Shown piece by piece: positions 53,145-62,283 of a stretch of 64,000 nt of DNA. Where the stretch lies: positions 3,430,501 to 3,494,500 of the forward strand of contig NZ_CP134696.1 in the NCBI RefSeq assembly GCF_031851795.1. The letters run 5' to 3'. Each line of letters opens with the position of its first letter. Positions within the stretch are counted from its first letter, which is position 1. The notes beneath the pieces were generated by a model. That model made no database searches and was not told the DNA's origin. It saw only the letters and a list, made by a program, of their open reading frames with translations. The DNA comes from Pontibacter sp. G13 (GTDB taxonomy: Bacteria; Bacteroidota; Bacteroidia; J057). The position numbers and the translations under genes are program-made.

Positions 53145-53567
53145 ATGGATCAAGATCAAGCACCCCGGAAATCGAAAACTGAGATCACCGTCCGAAGCTG
53201 GACATTGGATCTCTACGGTCAAGTCAGCAACGCCAAGTTTCTGGAATTTCTGGAGGAGGCACGCTGGAACCATTTTGAAGGGTTTTTCGAGTCCGGAATG
53301 TTCCTTGATCTGGACCTCGCGTTCATGCTTGTCCATGTGGATTTGAATTATCGGGATGGCGCCTATCTGGGTGATATTCTCGATATCGAAACTTGGATCA
53401 GCAGAATCGGCAACAAGAGTATCACGCTTTCCCAAACCATCACCAATCGCCCAGATGGTCGTCTGATCATTGAAGGAGCGGTCACATTTGTGGTCAAGGA
53501 TCTCAAAAAAGGCGTAGCTGTTCCGATTACAGGACGGATGCGAGACATGTTCCTCAGAGAACGCTAA
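53145..53567 (+). CDS. 4HBT hot-dog acyl-CoA thioesterase
   Basis: 140 residues. One hot-dog fold with the 4-hydroxybenzoyl-CoA-thioesterase pattern TLDLYGQVSNAKFLEFLEEARWNHFE; the Asp of the usual D-x-x-x-H-x-N motif is kept, while the His position reads Gln. The remainder (HVDLNYRDGAYLGDILDIETWISRIGNKSITL) is typical. Members hydrolyse acyl-CoA thioesters; the substrate is unknown. A Shine-Dalgarno site precedes it. It may share the vsr transcript. Confidence 0.85.
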   Translation: MDQDQAPRKSKTEITVRSWTLDLYGQVSNAKFLEFLEEARWNHFEGFFESGMFLDLDLAFMLVHVDLNYRDGAYLGDILDIETWISRIGNKSITLSQTITNRPDGRLIIEGAVTFVVKDLKKGVAVPITGRMRDMFLRER

Positions 53568-53698
53568 TCCTCATTCAGCCCCCGTCATGACGTTCGTCCA
53601 TTTCCGATGGCTGTGGAAATTCTAGACAATTGCGCCACAGATTCCCGCAGAAATCAGGATATTGGTTTTTCAAACTACCGAGCTAAACTCACGCTAAC

Positions 53699-54757
53699 AT
53701 GACGGAATATCCTATCCATATCGGGGTCGGAGCCATTCCTGCGCTTATCCGACTATTGGAGAATAGCAACTACTCCCAAATCATTGTCCTTTCAGACGAC
53801 AATACCGCCCGGGCTTGCTATCCCTTGATACAATCTGAACTCCCACCACATATCCATATCACTGTTCCCGCTGGAGAGGCTCACAAGAACCTCGAAACCT
53901 GCACAAACATTTGGGAACAGATGACCCAAGCCAATATTGACCGCAAAGCGATCATGCTCAATTTGGGCGGAGGAGTTATTGGAGATATGGGGGGGATGGC
54001 TGCTGGCCTATACAAAAGAGGGATTGATTTCATCCAGATTCCCACGACGCTGCTCTCACAAGTGGATGCCAGTGTGGGAGGGAAATTGGGGATCGATTTC
54101 CACGGCTTCAAAAATCATATCGGTCTATTCCGCGAACCGAAAGGCGTATTCATCGAGCCGGAGTTTCTCAAGACTTTGCCGGAATCCGAAATTCGCTCTG
54201 GATTCGCAGAGATCGTCAAGCACCACCTCATTGCGGATAAAGCTGCTTGGGCAGAACTCCAGCTCCAACAGCGGATGCAAGACTGGAACCTCACCCAATT
54301 GATCCAGCACAGTGTAGCCATCAAAGCCCGCATTGTCGAGGCTGATCCATTGGAACGAGGGATTCGCAAAGCCCTTAATTTCGGACACACGATTGGACAT
54401 GCGGTGGAGAGCACCTTTTTGGAAGCGGGAGAACCCATGCTTCATGGAGATGCAGTAGCCATAGGCATGATCTGCGAGTCTTGGATTGCTCATACACTCC
54501 GGCTGATTTCGGACCAAGAGCTGGAGGCCATTACCGCCTACATCCAAGCCGTCTATCCATTTCGCCAAATCCCCATGGAATGGCAGGAAGAGATTCTCGA
54601 TCGGACGCGCAACGACAAGAAAAATGAAGGTGGACTGATCCTTTGTTCTTTGTTGGAAGGAATAGGCAAAGCCGCGGTCAATCAACCGATCACCCGTGAG
54701 CAGATTGCAGATGCTCTTGCGTATTACCGTCAATTGGGACAAGCGAATGCTACTTGA
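53699..54757 (+). CDS. aroB: 3-dehydroquinate synthase
   Basis: 352 residues. Converts DAHP to 3-dehydroquinate, the second step of the shikimate pathway, with NAD and zinc. NAD-binding LNLGGGVIGDMGGMAAGLYKRG, then QIPTTLLSQVDASVGGK, the zinc ligands Glu in RSGFAEIVKHHL and His in LNFGHTIGHAVES and in LHGDAVAIGM. Length normal. Its last 8 bp overlap the converging MORN-repeat gene. Confidence 0.96.
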   Translation: MTEYPIHIGVGAIPALIRLLENSNYSQIIVLSDDNTARACYPLIQSELPPHIHITVPAGEAHKNLETCTNIWEQMTQANIDRKAIMLNLGGGVIGDMGGMAAGLYKRGIDFIQIPTTLLSQVDASVGGKLGIDFHGFKNHIGLFREPKGVFIEPEFLKTLPESEIRSGFAEIVKHHLIADKAAWAELQLQQRMQDWNLTQLIQHSVAIKARIVEADPLERGIRKALNFGHTIGHAVESTFLEAGEPMLHGDAVAIGMICESWIAHTLRLISDQELEAITAYIQAVYPFRQIPMEWQEEILDRTRNDKKNEGGLILCSLLEGIGKAAVNQPITREQIADALAYYRQLGQANAT

Positions 54758-55532
54758 CCGCTTCCTTGACCGGTAGCGAGACGACACGAAGGACGGAGGG
54801 CTCGGCATCCGATTCTAAGCGAATATGCAAGTTGATGGTGACGGGCTCTCCGGCTTTGGCAGGTTCCAACAGCCAAGGATAATCCTCATCTGATTGCTCA
54901 GACAAGGAAGCGCCCATTGCTTCCAATTCCATGAAAGCAGTCGGAATCCCCGGAATAAAAATGGATAAAGGCGTTTTTACACCTGCCTGCAATTCCTCCG
55001 CATCTTGATAAAACACCCGAATTTCCAGCATCTGGGTGGTATCCAGCGGTTCCACGATCTCCCAGACCTTCTCGGTTTTGAGCCTTCCGTCCGTTTCAAA
55101 TCTTTGGGCAAATACCATCGTGTCCCGATGGAGCAGCCCAAACATCTGTAGATTTCCATCCGGAAACCAGATGTACACTTCCCCTTCTCTGCGGCCGTAT
55201 TTGTAGGATTGCAGGAGTTTGAATTTTCCATCTCCAAAATACACAGCTTCGAGGCCATGCTTTCTTCCCCGCTCATAATCACAGGTGGATTTGAGGCTTC
55301 CATCGGGAAAATAGGCTGAAACCGTACCGTGAATCTTCCCTTCCACATAGGGGGTTTCAGAGGCAATGGCGCCACTTTCATAGAATGAATAGCCATTCCC
55401 TTCCAGCACTCCGTCTTCATTGATGGGGTTGATGGCTGTCAACTCTTCCGACTCATTGTAGACCTTTTCGATTTGGGCAAAAGCGGGAGAAACGAACCAT
55501 GCGAAGCACAGCAAAGCGAATGGAATTTTCAT
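54750..55532 (-). CDS. Secreted MORN-type (YwqK-like) repeat protein
   Basis: 260 residues from the ATG at 55532 (MKIPFALLCFAWFVSPAFA, signal peptide). Residues ~45-140 hold four MORN_2/YwqK-type repeats: each has the pattern Y..G...G....Y..dG.l (for example GNGYSFYESGAIASETPY, HGTVSAYFPDGSLKS, HGLEAVYFGDGKFKL, REGEVYIWFPDGNLQ). A ~100-residue C-terminal part with DTTQMLEIRVFYQDAEELQ and LHIRLESDAEPSVLRVVSL follows. YwqK-like names refer to a Bacillus antitoxin, but secreted members in Bacteroidota have no shown toxin role. Convergent with aroB. Confidence 0.8.
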   Translation of the reverse strand: MKIPFALLCFAWFVSPAFAQIEKVYNESEELTAINPINEDGVLEGNGYSFYESGAIASETPYVEGKIHGTVSAYFPDGSLKSTCDYERGRKHGLEAVYFGDGKFKLLQSYKYGRREGEVYIWFPDGNLQMFGLLHRDTMVFAQRFETDGRLKTEKVWEIVEPLDTTQMLEIRVFYQDAEELQAGVKTPLSIFIPGIPTAFMELEAMGASLSEQSDEDYPWLLEPAKAGEPVTINLHIRLESDAEPSVLRVVSLPVKEAVK

Positions 55533-55747
55533 AGCAAGTGGGGTGTGAAGACTCATGTATTGAGGTGCGTTATATCATGAAAAATAGGAGAAAAAGGAAG
55601 GATTTTTAAGCAGATCAGAATTTTTCGACCGAGAGAACCCCACATTTTCTGCAATTGTCAAATTCATGAAGTTGTAATGATGGGTCAGATCTTGGCGATG
55701 AATGTTCCCAAAAATCTCTCATCATCCCTTCCAATAATCCCTGTCCT

Positions 55748-56185
55748 ATGAAAAATATATTGGTTGCGCTCGACTTTAATCCTAGCTCTCAGATTCTCAC
55801 AGATAAGGCCGCCCAAATTGCTGCACGGTTCAATGCCAAAGTATGGGTGGTACATGTCGCCGCTCCAGATCCTGCTTTCATCGGCTATGAGGCAGGGCCC
55901 CAATTTATCCGGGAAGAACGCGCCACAGAACTCAAAAACGAGCACTCCCATCTACAGAGTGAGAAAGCTCGTCTGGAAGCTCTCGGTATTCAGGCTGAAA
56001 GCCTATTGGTTCAAGGACCGACCGTCGAAACGTTGATCGAAGAGGCGGAAGCCCTTCAGATTGACCTCTTTGTCATCGGACATCATCAGCATGGATTCCT
56101 GTATCGAGCTTGGCTGGGTGACACCGCCGAAGACTTGATGCGCAAGACCGAGATTCCATTGATGGTGGTGCCGCTGCCACTCTAG
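55748..56185 (+). CDS. UspA-like universal stress protein
   Basis: 145 residues, single Usp domain starting MKNILVALDFNPSSQIL. The C-terminal nucleotide loop reads GHHQHGFLYRAWLGDTAEDLM; compared with ATP-binding Usp proteins (G-x2-G-x9-G-S/T) the second Gly is Gln and the Ser/Thr is Asp, as in E. coli UspA, so ATP binding is unlikely. Such proteins are induced by starvation and stress. It lies 50 bp before the dipeptidase start with a promoter in between, so it is probably its own unit. Confidence 0.88.
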   Translation: MKNILVALDFNPSSQILTDKAAQIAARFNAKVWVVHVAAPDPAFIGYEAGPQFIREERATELKNEHSHLQSEKARLEALGIQAESLLVQGPTVETLIEEAEALQIDLFVIGHHQHGFLYRAWLGDTAEDLMRKTEIPLMVVPLPL

Positions 56186-56189
56186 ATCT

Positions 56190-56220
56190 TTTGGGAGCTT
56201 GGACACAGGTTGTATCTTCG
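56190..56220 (+). promoter_or_regulatory. Putative promoter of the M19 dipeptidase gene
   Basis: TTTG at 56190-56193, 19 bp, TATCTTCG at 56213-56220 (one mismatch to TAnnTTTG). It lies between the UspA-like stop and the GTG at 56236 and so argues against the earlier TTG at 56191 as the start. Confidence 0.5.
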
Positions 56221-56235
56221 CCGAAAAATCTGCCT

Positions 56236-57228
56236 GTGAACAAGCTCCCGATCATCGACCTGCACTGCGACCTCCTGTCGTATCTCGTCAACACCCCCAA
56301 TGGCACTCCCAACGATGTAGACTCCATCGGTGCCGCCATTCCCCACCTCAAGGCCGGGAACGTCAAAGCCCAGACGCTCGCCATTTTCGCAGCGACCAAA
56401 GATGGCAGTCGAGCCTTCGGCCAAGCCCAATTTGAACGATTCCAGCAATTGCTCGATGAACAGGTATTTGTGGATCTCGCCCAAGTATCTGACTGGGACG
56501 AACTTGCCGCTTCTGACCAAATTGGGGCTCGGTTCGCTATCGAAAGTGGATCAGCTATCTGTGAAGAGGAAGGACCGCTTGAGCAGGCATTTAACCGGTT
56601 GGTTGAATGGGAACAAAGTGGCCATAAGCCCCTCTACATCAGCTTCACGCACCATCCTGAAAATCGATTTGGGGGCGGTAATTACAGCGACAATGTAGGC
56701 CTCAAATCCGACGGAAAAGCTCTCCTCGAATATTTGGATGGCCGTGGAATCTGTGTAGATCTCAGTCACGCGAGTGATGCATTGGCTGAAGGGATATTCG
56801 CACACAAAGCCCAACAGAGTCTCGATGTCCCCATCATCGCCAGCCATTCCAACTTCCGCCATATCTCGGGCCATGTCCGCAACCTCCCCAATGAACTCGC
56901 CCAAGAAATCATTCACCAAGGAGGCTTGATCGGCATGAATGGATTGCGAGACTACATCCATCCTTCCGATCCGATGGTATGGTTGGAGCACTTCCAATAC
57001 GCTATGGATCTGGGTGCTGAAAAATCTATCGCTTGGGGCGTGGATTTCTTCGGGACCGATTTCATCGCCGATCCAGCGCGATTCCCCTTATTTTTGCCGG
57101 AAATGGAAAATGCCAGCTGCTATCCCTTCTGGAATCAAGCTTGGCTGGACCGTGGCATTTCCGAGGACCAATTGACCGATATGGCTTGGCGGAATGCCTG
57201 GAACTTCATGGACTCACTCGCTCGCTGA
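56236..57228 (+). CDS. Membrane dipeptidase, family M19
   Basis: 330 residues from a GTG at 56236 (start chosen because of the promoter just upstream; an in-frame TTG at 56191 would overlap it). M19 zinc dipeptidases are relatives of renal dipeptidase. The metal site is built from LPIIDLHCDLLSY (His-x-Asp), ALSH/SHASD and ASHSNFRHISGHVRNL; SFTHHPENRFGGG and GVDFFGTDF are also conserved. No signal peptide is seen, so it is probably cytoplasmic in this organism. 27 bp before an MFS transporter on the same strand, probably one operon: import and hydrolysis of a small peptide or related solute is possible (inference). Confidence 0.9.
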   Translation: MNKLPIIDLHCDLLSYLVNTPNGTPNDVDSIGAAIPHLKAGNVKAQTLAIFAATKDGSRAFGQAQFERFQQLLDEQVFVDLAQVSDWDELAASDQIGARFAIESGSAICEEEGPLEQAFNRLVEWEQSGHKPLYISFTHHPENRFGGGNYSDNVGLKSDGKALLEYLDGRGICVDLSHASDALAEGIFAHKAQQSLDVPIIASHSNFRHISGHVRNLPNELAQEIIHQGGLIGMNGLRDYIHPSDPMVWLEHFQYAMDLGAEKSIAWGVDFFGTDFIADPARFPLFLPEMENASCYPFWNQAWLDRGISEDQLTDMAWRNAWNFMDSLAR

Positions 57229-57255
57229 ATTCCTTCTTGATCTACCCAACAGCGA

Positions 57256-58479
57256 ATGAATTACCTTCAATTGCTGCGGCGCTATCCCCACTATCTGGCG
57301 TATGGCTTGCTGCATTATTTCTTCTCGGGACCGGGGCAGACCTTCTTTATCTCGCTCTATGTCCCATATTTCCTGATGGATCTGTCTCTGGACAATGAGA
57401 CATTCCAGATGATCTACTCGGTCAGTACGCTGGCCAGTGCCTTTACCTTGCCTTTTGTCGGGAAGTGGATCGATGAATGGAAGCTGAGAAATTTCAGCGT
57501 CGTGCTGGGTATTGCCCTACTCGGCTTCTGTGTCGCAGCGGCCCTGATCCATTCTGTATATCTCCTGCCAGTGGTTCTGTTTGGCCTGAGACTCTGTGGA
57601 CAGGGGTTGATGGGGTTGACAGCATCTACGGCAATAGCTCGATACTTTGAGGAGACCCGCGGAAAAGCCCTGTCCCTCGTCGGGTTTGGGGTGTCCATCG
57701 CCGAAATCACCCTCCCGATTGTCGTGGCAATGTTGATGACCGACTTGGGATTGGGATGGAGAGAGACCTGGCTAGGTATGGCCCTTTTGGTGGGATTGGT
57801 GTTTATCCCCATGGTCATCGCGCTCGTTCCTTCCGATAGCCCATTTCAATATAATCGCGAAACAGAATCTCACCAGGTAGATGCGGACGCCGGCGCTAGC
57901 CGAAGCGAAGTATTGCGAGATCCAAAGTTCTATCTGCTCACCCTGGTATATCTGATGGTCCCATTTTTCATGACAGGGATGATCATCAACAAGCACATGA
58001 TGGGAGAATCAGCAGGATGGGATGAGGCGCAACTCGCTATCGGGCTCTCGGTCTTTGGGGCGTTCAGATTGGTGAATAATCTTGTGGCAGGTCCGCTGGT
58101 AGACAAATTCACCGCGACGAAGGTATTTGCTTTCCAGCTCATTCCGATGGTGTTGGGATGTCTGGTGATCGCATGGACGGATCAAGTGATGGGCCTATGG
58201 ATATTCTTTGGATTGTGTGGTATTTCTGCGAGTCTCGGATCACTGACCACGACGGCCATGTGGGCTGAAATCTACGGCACCACGCATCTTGGGGCGATCC
58301 GAAGCATGGTTTCCACGTTCATGGTCTTTTCCACAGGCGTAGCACCGATCATTTTCTCGTGGGCGCTCGGAGCTCATTTCGGGACGGTCCCCACCATGTG
58401 GGTGTGTGTGGGCGCCTTCTCGTTGCTGACGGTTTTGGGGTTTGTGCTTGTGAAAACCATCCCCATCCGTACCAAATAA
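57256..58479 (+). CDS. MFS transporter
   Basis: 407 residues with about 12 membrane helices in two halves separated by a hydrophilic loop near 200-215. The first half carries HYFFSGPGQTFFISLYVPYF and the MFS signature-like FVGKWIDEWKLRNF; RYFEETRGKALSLVGFGVSIAEI is typical of the monocarboxylate/MFS_1 group. Substrate unknown. It follows the M19 dipeptidase by 27 bp and is terminated at 58569-58600. Confidence 0.88.
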   Translation: MNYLQLLRRYPHYLAYGLLHYFFSGPGQTFFISLYVPYFLMDLSLDNETFQMIYSVSTLASAFTLPFVGKWIDEWKLRNFSVVLGIALLGFCVAAALIHSVYLLPVVLFGLRLCGQGLMGLTASTAIARYFEETRGKALSLVGFGVSIAEITLPIVVAMLMTDLGLGWRETWLGMALLVGLVFIPMVIALVPSDSPFQYNRETESHQVDADAGASRSEVLRDPKFYLLTLVYLMVPFFMTGMIINKHMMGESAGWDEAQLAIGLSVFGAFRLVNNLVAGPLVDKFTATKVFAFQLIPMVLGCLVIAWTDQVMGLWIFFGLCGISASLGSLTTTAMWAEIYGTTHLGAIRSMVSTFMVFSTGVAPIIFSWALGAHFGTVPTMWVCVGAFSLLTVLGFVLVKTIPIRTK

Positions 58480-58568
58480 AAAAATCGATCACGTGCAGCG
58501 TTTCCAGAAATGCCTGCGTTTGATAGGTCGTAAAAGAAACCTCAATACGTTTTTCCTTACCAAAACCA

Positions 58569-58600
58569 AGCGGCTGTCTCTCGGGGCAGCCGCTCTTTTG
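58569..58600 (+). terminator. Terminator of the dipeptidase-MFS unit
   Basis: AGCGGCTG(TC) pairs with (GG)CAGCCGCT around a TCTCGG loop and is followed by CTTTTG. Confidence 0.8.
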
Positions 58601-58621
58601 TTGAGCAATCTCTATCCAATG

Positions 58622-58804
58622 TGGGATGGCACGTGTGGTGTGAGCTGCCTGGAATGGCCGCCCTTCAGGCGGAGTCAGGCATCTGGAGGTGGCAATATCT
58701 CGCCTCCAGATGCCTGACCGAGCGCCAGCGAGCATGAAAGGGAGCGACCCGGCGACAGGTTTGCCAAGACGCACAATCATTCCAAGATACGCCGGGACAC
58801 ACCC
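58622..58804 (-). repeat. Dispersed GC-rich intergenic repeat, copy 5 (reverse)
   Basis: In element orientation begins GGGTGTGTCCCGGCG, continues GTCGCCGGGTCGCTCCC and GCTCGCTGGCGCTCGGTC, and ends GGCAGCTCACACCACACG. The hairpin arms GTCAGGCATCTGGAGG (58674-58689) and CCTCCAGATGCCTGAC (58703-58718) are exactly complementary. A second hairpin is CCGCC (58658-58662)/GGCGG (58668-58672). It lies between converging MFS and APC genes. Confidence 0.88.
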
Positions 58805-58825
58805 AAATCCTCCGATTCATCCAAT

Positions 58826-60115
58826 TCAGGACTCGGACTTTTTGTAGAAAAGCTCAATCGCAAAACTTCCGATGATGATCCCCAGCGCAATCCAAGCGCC
58901 CTTCGGGTTGGATTCGAATTGCTGAACGATCAATGCCCCAGCTGCTACAAAGCATAGGATGGCCCCGATGACGGAGATCCAGCTTTTGCCGCCAGTGTCT
59001 TGGGAGCGGCGCACATGTGCGAGATTGACCATCCCAAAAATGAATAGGAAGCCCAAACTGCCCGAGGTGGAAATGCTTTCAAGATTGACGGTGTTGGCGA
59101 ATATCAGCGTCACTCCACTCGTCAGGATCAATCCCAGAGGTTCATTCCAGACTTTGCGCGCCCAGCCGTGTGGTAATTCGTCGTCATCCGCGACTTGATA
59201 GTTCACGCGACTGCCGCCATACAGGGTAGAGAGCGTCGCGGAGAAGGTCGAAAGCAGAGCTGTAATTGCCACTACGGTAAACCCCAACTGTCCCATGAGC
59301 GGCTTTGCCACTTCGGCGAGGACGTACTCTTCGGCGGACTGGATCTTGTCAAAGGAGAGACTCCCCACTGTCACGATCGAAATCATCACGTACAGCAACA
59401 CCACGAAGCCGACGGAAATCCCATAGGCAAGCGGCAGGTTCCGGGTAGGTCGCTCGATATTGGAAGAGGTATTGGCGATTAGTTCAAATCCTTCATAGGC
59501 CACAAAAATCATCATGCCCCCTGCGATGATGGTGCCTGCATCCGGCCAGCTGTCGGGATTCATCTGATCGAGATATTGGCTGTCGGAAAGCAGCCAAAGC
59601 CCGCCTATCGTCATCAGCAGCAAAATGGTCACCTTGATGCCCACGACCCAGCTTTCGATCTGGCCGATGACCCGTGCGTTGAAATAATTCAGGCCGGTCG
59701 AAAAAATCACCATTCCGGACACGATCGCATGCCACATCCAAGGATGGGTAGCATCCTTGGGAATGAGGCTCACCGCATACGATCCAAAGGCGGAGCTGTA
59801 CAGACTGAGCATCACGATATAGCTCAGCCAAAGGAGCGTATTGAGTCCGCCGCTCCAGAGGTTTTTGCCAAAGCCTTCATGGATAAATCGAGTCGTGCCT
59901 CCCGTGGAAGGGAAAGCAACGGAGAGCTTGGCGTATGAATATGCCGTCAATGCCGTGATGGTACCAGCGATCAGAAAGGCAATAAACGTAGCTCCTTTGG
60001 AGGTAGAGACCGCTAGCCCCAAGACCGCGAAAATTCCGCCTCCGACCATTCCGCCGATTCCCATGGATACCGCTCCTGCAAGCGTCATGGGTTTTTCCTG
60101 CTTTTGCTGCGCCAT
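58826..60115 (-). CDS. APC-superfamily amino-acid permease
   Basis: 429 residues with about 12 membrane helices. The first carries TLAGAVSMGIGGMVGGGIFAVLG, the conserved unwound-helix substrate site of APC transporters (G[ST]GG..GGGIF). The rest (YSYAKLSVAFPSTGGTTRFIHEGFG, FVAYEGFELIANTSSNI) fits the YjeM/CAT-like amino-acid permease group. Likely imports an amino acid with protons; substrate unknown. Reads from a separate unit facing phoD; its 3' end faces repeat copy 5. Confidence 0.88.
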   Translation of the reverse strand: MAQQKQEKPMTLAGAVSMGIGGMVGGGIFAVLGLAVSTSKGATFIAFLIAGTITALTAYSYAKLSVAFPSTGGTTRFIHEGFGKNLWSGGLNTLLWLSYIVMLSLYSSAFGSYAVSLIPKDATHPWMWHAIVSGMVIFSTGLNYFNARVIGQIESWVVGIKVTILLLMTIGGLWLLSDSQYLDQMNPDSWPDAGTIIAGGMMIFVAYEGFELIANTSSNIERPTRNLPLAYGISVGFVVLLYVMISIVTVGSLSFDKIQSAEEYVLAEVAKPLMGQLGFTVVAITALLSTFSATLSTLYGGSRVNYQVADDDELPHGWARKVWNEPLGLILTSGVTLIFANTVNLESISTSGSLGFLFIFGMVNLAHVRRSQDTGGKSWISVIGAILCFVAAGALIVQQFESNPKGAWIALGIIIGSFAIELFYKKSES

Positions 60116-60243
60116 AATCTGAAGCTAACGAAGCACGCCCAATGATCCACGACAAGTTTGTTAATCCAATCACGCAGGTTACGTAATGCTCGGCTCATGT
60201 ACAGGTTACGCACGGCCAAGATATTGCGCGAAAATCCGAAACA

Positions 60244-61875
60244 ATGAAACGAATCTCTCCTTGGCTATTCGGATGCGTCTTGATGGCTTCTGTAGGATCC
60301 TGCGATATAGAGCCGACCTCCCAAGCCACCTACGAATCTTTGAGCGGATATCCTGAGCCTCGGGATCTTTTCCAAGATGCGCTGAAGCCCTTCTACCACG
60401 GCGTGGCATCTGGCGATCCACTCCAAGACCGGGTCATCCTCTGGACCCGTATTTCGCCTGAGCATGGGCAGGACTCCATCTCGGGTACTTGGGAAATTGC
60501 TGAAGACACCGCCTTCAGTCAACTCACCAACCAAGGAGATTTCACCACTTCCAGCGCGCGCGACTTCACCGTCAAGATCGATGCGATGGGTCTCAAAGCC
60601 GGGCAGGTATACTACTATAGGTTTTTGACTGGCGAATACGTTTCTCCAGTCGGTCGCACCAAAACGCTTCCGAGCGGCGATGTTTCCGAAGTGAAATTGG
60701 CCATTGCCACCTGCTCCAACCTAGAAGGCGGCTACTTCAATGCCTACCGGCAGATGACGGCGCAGGACCTCGATGCAGTGGTACATTTGGGCGATTACAT
60801 CTATGAATATGGCCCCGGACACTATGCAGACAGTAATCTTGTCAAGTCCGGCCGCGCCAATCGTCCCGCCAAAGAAATTGTCAGTCTTGCGGATTACCGC
60901 TTGAGATATTCTACCTACCGCACCGATGCCGATCTACAGGCAGTCCACCAGCATCTACCCTTCATCAACATTTGGGACGATCATGAGTCTGCGAACAACT
61001 CATATATGGAAGGCGCCCAAAACCACCAAGCAGGGGAAGGAGACTGGAAGACCAGAATGGAAGCCGCGCAGCAAGCCTATTTCGAGTGGTTGCCGATCCG
61101 CGATGATGAGTCCTACAACATCTACCGCGCATTTCAATTTGGCGATTTGATGAGCTTGATCATGGTGGATACCCGTCTGGTGGGGCGGTCGGCTCAATTG
61201 GACAGCATCACAGATCCAAGCTATCAGGACGAATCTCGGACCTTGATGGGACCCGAGCAGATGGCTTGGTTTGAAGCAGAACTCACCCAATCCACGACTT
61301 GGAAGGTCATCGGAAACCAAGTCATGGTGTCTCCAATGGACATCTCGTTCATGGGCAATGGCAACCGCGAGGTGAGCTACTACGCCGGCAAGGAAAGGAA
61401 CTTGGACCAGTGGGATGGCTATCCCGCCGAGAAGCGTAGACTGTTTGACATGCTCGACCGCAATGAAGTTTCCAACCTGATCTTCCTCACCGGAGATGAT
61501 CACGCTTCCTTTGCCTATGAGGTCGTCCCCGACGATCAATTCAAATCCTACAACCCCGAAGCTCCAGAAGGTGCAATCGCTGTGGAACTCGTGACGCCCA
61601 GCATCAGCTCCCCGAACTTCGATGAAGAATATCCTGCTGACGTGGTTGAAGAACTGACGACGGCATATCTCGCCCCCGAGAACAATCCCCACCTACGATG
61701 GACTGACCTGATCCATCACGGATTCGTCCGACTGACGATCACCCCTGAGCAGTCCCGCGCCGACTGGTATTTTGTCGAGACGGTAGATGCTCCTACCAAT
61801 GAAGGTTCTTTCCAGAAATCCTACCTCATTCCCCTCAACCAGAATCGACTCATCGAATCCGAATCTGGAAGCTAA
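60244..61875 (+). CDS. PhoD-type alkaline phosphatase/phosphodiesterase lipoprotein
   Basis: 543 residues. The N-terminus MKRISPWLFGCVLMASVGSC is a lipoprotein signal with modified Cys20. The N-terminal PhoD domain (SGDPLQDRVILWTRISPE) precedes the phosphatase domain with its metal site: HLGDYIYEYGP, FINIWDDHESANNS, VMVSPMDISF and FLTGDDHASFAYEV. PhoD enzymes use Fe and Ca to hydrolyse phosphomonoesters and diesters, releasing phosphate from wall polymers or phospholipids. No two-component regulator or Pho box is visible beside it. A terminator and repeat copy 6 follow. Confidence 0.92.
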   Translation: MKRISPWLFGCVLMASVGSCDIEPTSQATYESLSGYPEPRDLFQDALKPFYHGVASGDPLQDRVILWTRISPEHGQDSISGTWEIAEDTAFSQLTNQGDFTTSSARDFTVKIDAMGLKAGQVYYYRFLTGEYVSPVGRTKTLPSGDVSEVKLAIATCSNLEGGYFNAYRQMTAQDLDAVVHLGDYIYEYGPGHYADSNLVKSGRANRPAKEIVSLADYRLRYSTYRTDADLQAVHQHLPFINIWDDHESANNSYMEGAQNHQAGEGDWKTRMEAAQQAYFEWLPIRDDESYNIYRAFQFGDLMSLIMVDTRLVGRSAQLDSITDPSYQDESRTLMGPEQMAWFEAELTQSTTWKVIGNQVMVSPMDISFMGNGNREVSYYAGKERNLDQWDGYPAEKRRLFDMLDRNEVSNLIFLTGDDHASFAYEVVPDDQFKSYNPEAPEGAIAVELVTPSISSPNFDEEYPADVVEELTTAYLAPENNPHLRWTDLIHHGFVRLTITPEQSRADWYFVETVDAPTNEGSFQKSYLIPLNQNRLIESESGS

Positions 61876-61920
61876 TTCGCTCCTCGTCCCTGAGAAGAAT
61901 TTGGACCCTTTTATTGGTTA

Positions 61921-61962
61921 AACCTGCTGGCCCGCGCTGTAAGTGCGGGTCAGGCTTTTTTT
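61921..61962 (+). terminator. Terminator of the phoD-like gene
   Basis: CCTG/CAGG and CCCGC/GCGGG paired segments with a small internal bulge, then TTTTTTT. Confidence 0.8.
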
Positions 61963-62024
61963 GGGGGGGATTGCGGAAGCATGATCAAGGTTTTTCGATT
62001 GGGCCTTGGTCGGCAAAGCAGAGG

Positions 62025-62237
62025 CATTTGGGCGTATCCCCGCGGGCTTGGCCGATGCATGTTTCTTGGCAAATGAATCGCGGGGTCAGGCCCTTTCGGT
62101 CTACGCGGTCGCTTCGGTCGGTGGAAAGATGACCCCTAACCTTCCATCCGCTCTCTGCATTTCGTCAGACACCTAGCATGAATCCCCCACCGACTACACC
62201 TTCAGACCCTTTACGCCGCCACAGACAGCCGCACAGG
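62025..62237 (+). repeat. Dispersed GC-rich intergenic repeat, copy 6
   Basis: Starts GGGCGTATCCCCGCGGGCTT; continues with GGGGTCAGGCCCTTTC and GCTTCGGTCGGTGG, and ends GACAGCCGCACAG. GTCGGTGG (62117-62124) pairs with CCACCGAC (62187-62194). The first 73 bp are a direct repeat of copy 7, with two mismatches. It separates phoD from the XRE-ImmA gene. Confidence 0.88.
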
Positions 62238-62283
62238 GAGATCTGGCATGTGAAGAAAACTCGATTGAAGCTATTGACGTTTA

